Assembly: GCA_905236115.1 (NCBI GenBank)
Contig: CAJOOL010000050.1
Span: 1 to 6,422 of the forward strand
Reading direction: 5' to 3'
DNA: 6,422 nt
Source: an uncultured Endomicrobiia bacterium
Lineage (GTDB): Bacteria > Elusimicrobiota > Endomicrobiia > Endomicrobiales > Endomicrobiaceae
Of this stretch, positions 1-4,758 are shown in pieces. Below the pieces are notes generated by a model that did no database searches, was not told the origin of the DNA, and saw nothing but the letters and a program-made list of their open reading frames with translations. How positions within the stretch are numbered: position 1 is the stretch's first letter; every line of letters begins with the position of its first letter. A program made the position numbers and the translations under genes.

Positions 1-17
1 AGAAGTTGAAAAGTTGA
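1..17 (+). repeat. Octamer tandem repeat, AGAAGTTG type (left-truncated)
   Basis: Two consecutive 8-bp units are visible, AGAAGTTG (1-8) and AAAAGTTG (9-16), and the array probably continues left of the window. The same octamer family (consensus roughly ARRRGYTG) occurs at 1331-1362 on the plus strand and at 1376-1407 on the minus strand, where it overlaps the 3' ends of genes read in the same direction. By analogy, this copy may mark the end of a plus-strand gene just outside the window. Confidence 0.5.
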
Positions 18-59
18 GAAAGCAGAATAGGGAAAATTCCTTACTCTGCTTTCGTTTTT
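18..59 (+). terminator. Probable Rho-independent terminator for a + strand gene left of the window
   Basis: The 9-bp arms GAAAGCAGA (18-26) and TCTGCTTTC (45-53) are perfect complements. Pairing continues inward with 28-29/42-43 and GGA/TCC (31-33/38-40), interrupted by small mismatches. The plus-strand stem is followed at once by GTTTTT (54-59), the normal stem-plus-T-tract layout. Read on the minus strand, the stem is not followed by a T-tract, so it does not obviously terminate the pilin gene. The gene it serves is not in the window. Confidence 0.5.
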
Positions 60-60
60 C

Positions 61-106
61 GGATTAACGCTATGAATTAATCCTTTTCTTTGTTGTTTTT
101 TTATTT
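61..106 (+). terminator. Second hairpin with T-rich tail, possible back-up terminator
   Basis: GGATTAA (61-67) pairs with TTAATCC (77-83) across a 9-nt loop, and a long T-rich run follows on the plus strand (84-108). The stem is AT-rich and therefore weak. Its position directly after the first hairpin suggests a tandem terminator for the same incoming plus-strand transcript. It may instead be one more palindrome of the kind that fills this window's spacers. Confidence 0.3.
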
Positions 107-122
107 TAAAAATTATCCATTA

Positions 123-569
123 TTATTGATTTGTAAAACTAGTTCCACTTGTTATATTATGCACCATAAAAATTCTTGATTTTATTATTCCGCCTTTTAA
201 TTCATCTTTTGCATATACACCAGCTTCAAATTGAATTTTAGAATCAATACTTTTTGCTGTTCCAACCCAAAAATTAGAGAAATATTTATTACTTCTTCCG
301 TCTATCCCAAGAACAACATCATAAACTGTATCACCACTACTATCTTTATGTGTTAAAAAATTTCCATACTCCGAATAATAAGCTTTCTGTGCAGATAATA
401 TTGTTCCCAGAAGAGCATATCCCTCTGCCATTTTGGATTTATCCACATACCCCCTATAAATCGGCACTGAAATTACTGACAAAATAATAACAATTGCGAT
501 AACGATTACCAGCTCTACCAATGTAAAACCACTGCGATTTGACTTTTGCTTGATTCTGAATTTTTTCAT
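123..569 (-). CDS. Type IV pilin-like prepilin (N-methylation motif)
   Basis: This 148-aa protein has the class III (prepilin) signal of type IV pilins and type II secretion pseudopilins. A basic 14-residue leader (K2, K3, R5, K7, K9, R12) ends in Gly14, followed by FTLVELVIVIAIVI. Expected cleavage is G14|F15, giving N-methyl-Phe1 and the conserved Glu5 (E19) and Pro22 (P36) of the mature protein. One hydrophobic helix (about 15-38) anchors the subunit in the inner membrane and packs the fibre core. Residues 47-72 resemble the alpha1-C helix of small pilins (AQKAYYSEYGNFL). The C-terminal domain has no cysteine, so there is no disulfide-closed D-region. The ATG is well supported by AAGGAG at 577-582. 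No pilus assembly gene or prepilin peptidase is in the window, so this is an isolated subunit gene. It could be a major pilin, minor pilin or pseudopilin; sequence alone cannot decide. Confidence 0.85.
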   Translation of the reverse strand: MKKFRIKQKSNRSGFTLVELVIVIAIVIILSVISVPIYRGYVDKSKMAEGYALLGTILSAQKAYYSEYGNFLTHKDSSGDTVYDVVLGIDGRSNKYFSNFWVGTAKSIDSKIQFEAGVYAKDELKGGIIKSRIFMVHNITSGTSFTNQ

Positions 570-576
570 AGTTTTT

Positions 577-582
577 CTCCTT
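577..582 (-). promoter_or_regulatory. Ribosome binding site of the pilin gene
   Basis: The minus strand reads AAGGAG, then 7 nt, then ATG at 569. This near-perfect Shine-Dalgarno match fixes the pilin start. A GATAAT hexamer at 622-627 (minus) could be a -10 box, but no matching -35 element is seen at normal spacing. Confidence 0.75.
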
Positions 583-594
583 TACTTATTTTGT

Positions 595-615
595 ATTTTT
601 TGCTTCGCAAAAAAT
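595..615. repeat. Short perfect hairpin with TTC/GAA triloop
   Basis: The arms 595-603 and 607-615 (ATTTTTTGC / GCAAAAAAT) pair over 9 bp around a 3-nt loop (TTC on plus, GAA on minus). The minus strand contains GCGAAGC, the heptamer known for an exceptionally stable DNA mini-hairpin. It lies in the presumed 5' leader of the pilin gene, 13 bases upstream of the Shine-Dalgarno site. It is the first of a row of palindromes running to base 908. Confidence 0.6.
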
Positions 616-626
616 CTATATATTAT

Positions 627-644
627 CCGAGGCTAATCCCTCGG
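627..644. repeat. Inverted repeat CCGAGG / CCTCGG
   Basis: CCGAGG (627-632) pairs with CCTCGG (639-644) around a 6-nt loop CTAATC. A weak -10-like hexamer for the pilin overlaps its left edge. GC-rich arms in an AT-rich spacer suggest a repeat unit rather than chance. Confidence 0.45.
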
Positions 645-646
645 GT

Positions 647-714
647 TCCTCTTTTCAAACGACAAGATTGCCTCGTCGCAACTTCGTTGCTCCTCGCAAT
701 GACGGCAAAGAGGA
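647..714. repeat. Palindromic interspersed repeat, GTCATTGCGAGGAGC type
   Basis: This is a nested imperfect palindrome. The outer arms are TCCTCTTT (647-654) and AAAGAGGA (707-714), the middle arms ATTGC (667-671) and GCAAT (696-700), and the inner arms GCAAC (678-682) and GTTGC (686-690), closed by a TTC (minus GAA) triloop. Read on the minus strand it contains GTCATTGCGAGGAGC and GCGACGAGGCAATCT. Motifs of this type recur as small palindromic repeats in many unrelated bacterial genomes. No open reading frame here looks protein-like. Confidence 0.6.
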
Positions 715-729
715 GTTTTTATAACATAG

Positions 730-772
730 ATTCCCGATTAAGGAAACAAAGTGCTACGCACTTTTCGGGAAT
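730..772. repeat. Palindromic repeat with ATTCCC...GGGAAT ends (dRS3-like)
   Basis: The outer arms ATTCCCGA (730-737) and TCGGGAAT (765-772) enclose a perfect inner hairpin AAAGTGC (748-754) / GCACTTT (758-764) with a TAC loop (GTA on minus). The left side carries a 10-nt bulge (738-747) with no counterpart on the right. The ATTCCC...GGGAAT frame recalls the Neisseria dRS3 repeat (ATTCCC-N8-GGGAAT) and other widespread small palindromes. The longer, branched interior differs from that unit. Confidence 0.55.
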
Positions 773-800
773 GACAGACTTTTTTAAAGAGCTCCTCAGC

Positions 801-829
801 TATACAAAATCGCTTTGCGATTTTGTATA
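801..829. repeat. Perfect 13-bp hairpin with 3-nt loop
   Basis: TATACAAAATCGC (801-813) is the exact reverse complement of GCGATTTTGTATA (817-829), with a TTT (minus AAA) loop. It is the longest perfect palindrome in the spacer between the pilin and HTH genes. It has no T-tract, so it is not an ordinary terminator. Confidence 0.65.
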
Positions 830-834
830 CTACC

Positions 835-908
835 GCCGAGAAGATAAAGCCTCGGAAAAGTATTTATCTTTTTTTACAAGCTGTTGCTATGTTAGCAGCA
901 CGCTCGGC
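835..908. repeat. Nested imperfect palindrome
   Basis: The outer arms GCCGAG (835-840) and CTCGGC (903-908) bracket two internal stems: AAGATAAA (841-848) with TTTATCTT (863-870), and TGCTA (885-889) with TAGCA (893-897). The first internal stem directly adjoins the outer arm, so the unit could fold as a three-way structure. It ends the palindrome cluster; 909-976 is simple AT-rich sequence that probably holds the HTH promoter, but no convincing -35/-10 pair can be named. Confidence 0.45.
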
Positions 909-1006
909 TTTTATTTTTATAACAAAACTTTCTTTTTAATCTTATTTTACTCATATTTTAATCAATTTATTAAAATATGTCAAGTATTTTTTTGGAAATT
1001 AAAAAA

Positions 1007-1351
1007 ATGGCACGAAATAAACTCGGTGAAATTATCAGAAATGCCGTAAAAAAAACAGGAATGACACAGCAGAATTTTGCAAAAAAAATTGATGTGGGCG
1101 AAAGTATGATAAGCCAGTGGATTTCCGGAAAAAGAAACCCGTCTTTAAATACGCTTAAGAAAATTTCTCGGGAAACGGATGTTCCTTTAAAACTGTTTTT
1201 GGATGCCTGCGTAGGAAATGTTTTGAAAGATAAAGATGCAAATCTAAGAGAAGAAAACATAATTTTAAAAAAAGAAAACTCTTTATTGAAAAAAGAAATT
1301 GCTCTTTTGAAGAGAGAAATGAGAACGGCAGCTGAGAAGCTGAGAGGCTGA
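1007..1351 (+). CDS. XRE-type helix-turn-helix protein with C-terminal leucine zipper
   Basis: This 114-aa protein is probably a small DNA-binding regulator. Residues 5-64 form a Cro/C1-type (XRE) domain. The helix-turn-helix lies at about 20-44 (MTQQNFAKKIDVGESMISQW), followed by the usual SGKRNPSLNTLKKI segment. Residues 78-108 form a short coiled coil with Leu80, Leu87, Leu94 and Leu101 at exact seven-residue intervals. Asn84 and Asn91 occupy the other core position, which in GCN4-like zippers favours parallel dimers. The start at 1007 is preferred because GGA (994-996) lies 10 nt upstream and the XRE domain begins there; an upstream in-frame ATG at 977 lacks any Shine-Dalgarno site and would add MSSIFLEIKK. 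The last six codons and the stop (1331-1351) lie in an octamer repeat. The gene diverges from the pilin gene and converges on the RND gene; its target is unknown. No phage or toxin-antitoxin partner is adjacent. Confidence 0.8.
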   Translation: MARNKLGEIIRNAVKKTGMTQQNFAKKIDVGESMISQWISGKRNPSLNTLKKISRETDVPLKLFLDACVGNVLKDKDANLREENIILKKENSLLKKEIALLKREMRTAAEKLRG

Positions 1352-1410
1352 AAAGCTGAGAACGACCAACAACGGCAACTCTTCAACTGTTCAACTCTTC
1401 AACCTTTCAA
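1331..1410. repeat. Inverted pair of 8-bp tandem arrays joining two convergent gene ends
   Basis: The left arm is four octamers on the plus strand: GCTGAGAA (1331), GCTGAGAG (1339), GCTGAAAA (1347) and GCTGAGAA (1355). The right arm is four octamers at 1376, 1384, 1392 and 1400 (CAACTCTT, CAACTGTT, CAACTCTT, CAACCTTT); on the minus strand these read as AAGAGTTG-type units. A 13-bp core (1363-1375) separates the arms. Each arm carries TGA every 8 bp on its purine-rich strand, so stops occur in all three frames. The HTH stop (1349-1351) and the RND-1 stop (1407-1409) are both members of these series. The arms can pair partially, with G-U pairs in RNA, and might serve as a bidirectional terminator, although neither side has a strong T-tract. 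Confidence 0.75.
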
Positions 1411-4400
1411 TTAATAAACTCTTCGGCGTCCTTATTTCTCATACCTTTGGAATACAGATAAATAAACGGAACAAACAGCAGTGCCAGCCCTAATGCAAAC
1501 ACCAAACCGCCGCAAACCGCAATAGCCATAGGCTGGTTGGTGGCAGCACCCTCGCCAAGCCCCAATGCCAAAGGAATAAGTCCGACAACAGTTGTCAACG
1601 TGGTCATTATGATAGGCCTGATATGGTCGGCGGTAGCATCAACAACCATCTGTTTTAACGCAACAATATCTCTGTATTTGTCCGGATTTTTCTGATAATG
1701 ATTGTTGTATCGGTCAACAAGAAGAATGGAAATATTTACCACGTTACCGACCAACATTATAAGCCCCAGCATTGATATGGAGTTGATAGACTGCCCGGTA
1801 ATAAACAACACAACCAAAGAACCGATAATACCCAAAGGAACAGCCGTCATAACAATTATCGGCTGGAGCAAATCTTCAAACTGAGAAGCAAGTATCATAT
1901 AAATAATTATTACTCCAAGAATTAAAGCAAAAGAAACTTCCGACAGAGCTTCTTTCATGGCAAGCATTTCACCGGTGATAAATGCACTGACATCTCTGTT
2001 GTCATACATATCATCCAAAAGTTCCTGAAGCTCTTTAACCGCTTCGGTAAAACTGCCTTTGACATTGGCAGTAACAAGATAAGTTCTTTCTCCCTCAATT
2101 CTCTTGATGGCGGGAAGCGTTTTAACAAAATTTGCCTGTGCAATCTGCTTAAGCTGGATAGTCATACCCCAGGAAGAATATGCCGTCATTTCAAGAACTT
2201 TATCCAAACTGTCTCTGTCTTCGGGTTTCATACGGACTCTTATATCCATTTCGTCGTCGGGAAGTTTTAATTTCGTAGCGACAAAGCCTTTAATTGCGGC
2301 AAGAGACATCTGCGAAATATCCTGAGTGGACAGCCCGAATAACGATGCTCTTTCTCTGTCAATATTCAATCTGAGCTCGGGAATTTCATCGGACGGATCA
2401 ATTTTTATTCCGTAAAACTGCGGCATTGATTCCATCTGCGATTTTAATTTATCGGCATATTCTCTGAGCTTGGATAATTCTTTTCCTTTCAACTCAACGG
2501 TAACACCGGAAGACGAACCGATACCCGAGCCGAACATTCCCTGCTGGGTAACAAATTCTATTTCCAAATTTTTTACGTTCCAGCGTTTTATTTCGTCGCT
2601 TAAATCCGCAACAATTTCATTGGTGGAAAGTCCTTTCGGCGTAAGATTTACGATAATTCTTCCCTGATAAACGCCCGTAGTTTCAACCGCACCTGCTCCG
2701 GAATCTTCCCCGGTGGAACCGACCGTTGTGGAAATATCTTTAATTTCGTCATATTTTGATATGGCATCTTCTATCCTTTTAACTATTCCGTCGGTAACTT
2801 CCAGCGGAGTATCGGGATGTAAAGAAATATTTAAAGTAAATCTTCTTTCGTCGGTTTTTGCCATAAATTCTTTTGGGATATAATATGCGGTAAACGCACC
2901 GACAACAGCATAAAATAAAATAAATACGAAAACCTGAAATGCTTTAAAATTTAAAGTTTGTTTTAATAGAGGAACAAAATATTCCATAATGGCATTTCTT
3001 CCGGCTGTAATGGAAATATTTTTAACGTTTGCGGTAAGTGCCAAACGAGGAACAAGAAACATAGCCGAAAACACAGATGCCGCCATTGCGTAAGTAATGG
3101 TAAGTGCCAGCTGTTTAAAAAGCTGACCTATCATACCGGTAATAAAAACAAAAGGAATAAACACGGCAACTGTTGTAACGGTTGAGCTTAATATTGCCGC
3201 AAAAAGCGTGGATGTAGCATTGTAGATACATTCTTTTTTCGGCAGTTCTTTATTCCTGTGAAGTTCCAACAAAATATTTTCTATAACGACATTTCCGTTA
3301 TCCACCACCATACCGATACCGATAGTAAGACCGCCCAGCGACATAGAATTCAGTGTGATACCCTGAAAATACATAATACTTAAAGTAACACATAAACTTA
3401 TAGGAATGGCGGTATTGATAATGCTTGAACCGACAAAACTTTTCATAAAGAAATAAAGAAGAATAAACGTAAGCAGAATACCCTGAAGACCGGACTCGTA
3501 AATATTATTTAAAGATTTTTTGATAAATATAGACTGGTCGTAAATTACTTTTATTTCTATGTTTCCCGGAAGTTTTTCTTTAAGCTCTTTTAATTTTTCT
3601 TTAACGAGTTTTGACATATTGATAAGGTTGGCACCGGACTGAGGAAAAACGCTTATGGAAACATTGTCTTTGGAATTATATCTGGAAAGTCCTTTTCTGT
3701 CTTTTAAAGATTCTTTCACTTTGGCAATATCCCGCATATAAATTATTTTTTCGCCGGTTTCACCCTCGTAACTTCTGTCTTTTCTGTATCTGGCTTCGCC
3801 GCCTTTGTTATCTCTTTTACCGAAAGAAAGATTTTCTATATCGCTTAAATCTTTAAATTCACCGACGGTTTTTACTATGTATTCGTGTTTTTCTTCTTTG
3901 ATTGTTCCTGCAGGATAAGTGATGTTGGCCGTTTGCAGAGAGTTGATAACATCGGTAATTGACAGCTGATTGGCAAGCAGTCTTCCCTTATCTATTTCAA
4001 CGAGAATTTCTTTCTGTTCGCCGCCTTTTAAATCCACTTTCGCCACGCCTTCCAGCCTTTCAAGTTCGTCTTTAACATTCTTTTTTATGGTGTGGCGTAA
4101 GTCCGCCATCTGCATTAAGTTCGGACTGATATCGGTATAACCTGCGGAAAGAATCATGGCTTCGCCCTGCATAGGGTTATATTTCAATACCACAGGTTCC
4201 AGTGCATCTTTGGGCAGGGATTCTTTTACCAAATCTATTTTTTCTCTTACGTCCATAGAAGCAAAATCCATATTGGTTCCCCACATAAATTCACAGGAAA
4301 CTATGGATACGCCCTCTTTTGAAATGGAAGAAACTCTCTTGATATTTTTTACGGTGCCTGCCGTTTCTTCTATGATTTTGCTGATAAGTTTTTCGGCTTC

Positions 4401-4571
4401 TTCCGGGCCTGCCCCCTCGTATTTTGTAACTATAGTTATCTGCGGATATTCCATAGCGGGGAAAAGTTCCTGCGGGATTCTGCCGAACGCAATCAACCCC
4501 ATAAGAATAACCGACAAAAATATCATAACCGTGGTAACCGGCCTGTCTACGGGAAGTCTTAGTAAACTCAT
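1407..4571 (-). CDS. RND family (HAE1-type) efflux permease, complete
   Basis: This 1054-aa inner-membrane proton-driven exporter has normal length and the AcrB-like two-fold plan. TM1 (about 12-30) and the first periplasmic porter/docking loop (31-360) are followed by TM2-6 (about 361-510). TM7 (about 545-565) and the second periplasmic loop (566-875) lead into TM8-12 (about 876-1040). The N-terminus (VDRPVTTVMIF, then RIPQELFPAMEYPQITI) is classic for the family. In TM4, GMVVDNGNVVIEN keeps the AcrB Asp407 equivalent (D424), with Asn (N425) at Asp408. In TM10 the Lys940 equivalent is Asn (N946), and in TM11 the Thr978 equivalent is kept (T990). This pattern is shared with SwrC/YerP-like permeases, so activity is expected. 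Residues about 252-274 form an extra charged insertion before the IYMRDIAKV strand. Start ATG is supported by AAGGA at 4581-4585. It lies 171 bp downstream of a second RND gene on the same strand; substrate unknown. Confidence 0.93.
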   Translation of the reverse strand: MSLLRLPVDRPVTTVMIFLSVILMGLIAFGRIPQELFPAMEYPQITIVTKYEGAGPEEAEKLISKIIEETAGTVKNIKRVSSISKEGVSIVSCEFMWGTNMDFASMDVREKIDLVKESLPKDALEPVVLKYNPMQGEAMILSAGYTDISPNLMQMADLRHTIKKNVKDELERLEGVAKVDLKGGEQKEILVEIDKGRLLANQLSITDVINSLQTANITYPAGTIKEEKHEYIVKTVGEFKDLSDIENLSFGKRDNKGGEARYRKDRSYEGETGEKIIYMRDIAKVKESLKDRKGLSRYNSKDNVSISVFPQSGANLINMSKLVKEKLKELKEKLPGNIEIKVIYDQSIFIKKSLNNIYESGLQGILLTFILLYFFMKSFVGSSIINTAIPISLCVTLSIMYFQGITLNSMSLGGLTIGIGMVVDNGNVVIENILLELHRNKELPKKECIYNATSTLFAAILSSTVTTVAVFIPFVFITGMIGQLFKQLALTITYAMAASVFSAMFLVPRLALTANVKNISITAGRNAIMEYFVPLLKQTLNFKAFQVFVFILFYAVVGAFTAYYIPKEFMAKTDERRFTLNISLHPDTPLEVTDGIVKRIEDAISKYDEIKDISTTVGSTGEDSGAGAVETTGVYQGRIIVNLTPKGLSTNEIVADLSDEIKRWNVKNLEIEFVTQQGMFGSGIGSSSGVTVELKGKELSKLREYADKLKSQMESMPQFYGIKIDPSDEIPELRLNIDRERASLFGLSTQDISQMSLAAIKGFVATKLKLPDDEMDIRVRMKPEDRDSLDKVLEMTAYSSWGMTIQLKQIAQANFVKTLPAIKRIEGERTYLVTANVKGSFTEAVKELQELLDDMYDNRDVSAFITGEMLAMKEALSEVSFALILGVIIIYMILASQFEDLLQPIIVMTAVPLGIIGSLVVLFITGQSINSISMLGLIMLVGNVVNISILLVDRYNNHYQKNPDKYRDIVALKQMVVDATADHIRPIIMTTLTTVVGLIPLALGLGEGAATNQPMAIAVCGGLVFALGLALLFVPFIYLYSKGMRNKDAEEFIN

Positions 4572-4580
4572 TGTTTTCTT

Positions 4581-4585
4581 TCCTT
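4581..4585 (-). promoter_or_regulatory. Ribosome binding site of RND permease 1
   Basis: The minus strand reads AAGGA 9 nt before ATG (4569-4571), in an A-rich leader. The ATG also coincides with the conserved RND N-terminus, so both lines of evidence fix the start. No convincing -35/-10 pair is seen in 4586-4635, so the gene may depend on read-through from RND permease 2. Confidence 0.65.
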
Positions 4586-4635
4586 ACATTTTTATATTTG
4601 CTTTTTATAAATTTTTGATAAAGCCAAAATTTGTT

Positions 4636-4758
4636 AATGTATAATGTACAATGCCGGAATAACTACAATTATTTTAGATTTTTTGAACTCTGTTCAAAAA
4701 ATAATTTTTAATTATTAATTGTTGTTTTGTCGTTGCCGTTCATTATACATTATACATT
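4636..4758. mobile_element. MITE-like imperfect inverted-repeat element, 123 bp
   Basis: The terminal arms of 18 bp (4636-4653 and 4741-4758) are inverted copies with one mismatch. Each arm is built from 7-bp units AATGTAT. Further inward the halves stay loosely complementary: CCGG..AAC near 4654-4663 against GTTGCCG (4733-4739), and CAATTAT (4666-4672) against the AATTG of 4716-4720. They meet in a perfect central hairpin at 4678-4702. The right half is longer than the left. TTGTT is present at both edges (4631-4635 and 4757-4761) and might reflect a target duplication, but it partly overlaps the arm. No coding capacity is seen. The element fills most of the gap between the two RND genes and contains the stop codon of the upstream one. 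A non-mobile palindromic spacer remains possible. Confidence 0.5.
4678..4702. terminator. Symmetrical hairpin, possible weak bidirectional terminator
   Basis: ATTTTTTGAAC (4678-4688) is the exact complement of GTTCAAAAAAT (4692-4702), with a TCT loop (AGA on minus). A short GAAC/GTTC stem with A/T flanks resembles a weak intrinsic terminator on both strands. It lies 41 bp after the stop of RND permease 2 and before RND permease 1, so it may reduce but need not prevent co-transcription. It is also the centre of the larger inverted repeat 4636-4758. Confidence 0.4.

Noticed and set aside
595..908. CRISPR array or integron attC array
   Set aside because: There are no repeated units of equal length with unique spacers. 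The palindromes differ from each other, and no attC-type conserved boxes or integrase are seen.
977..1006. Earlier ATG for the HTH protein at 977
   Set aside because: It has no Shine-Dalgarno site, and the extra ten residues are not part of the XRE domain; the ATG at 1007 has GGA at suitable spacing.
546..1049. A 167-codon plus-strand open frame across the pilin/HTH spacer
   Set aside because: It reads straight through all the palindromes, starts inside the pilin gene antisense, ends inside the HTH gene and has no ribosome binding site or recognisable domain.
970..1386. A 138-codon minus-strand open frame opposite the HTH gene
   Set aside because: Its Phe/Ser/Leu-rich composition is the antisense of the Lys/Glu-rich HTH protein, whose domain is clear on the plus strand.
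3290..3320. Asn at the AcrB Asp408 position of RND permease 1 as a sign of lost function
   Set aside because: The VVDN motif in TM4 is common among SwrC/YerP-like HAE1 permeases, where it goes with Asn instead of Lys in TM10, as seen here.
4156..4644. Plus-strand open frame opposite the start of RND permease 1
   Set aside because: It is antisense to a strongly conserved RND N-terminus and lacks a ribosome binding site or known motif.
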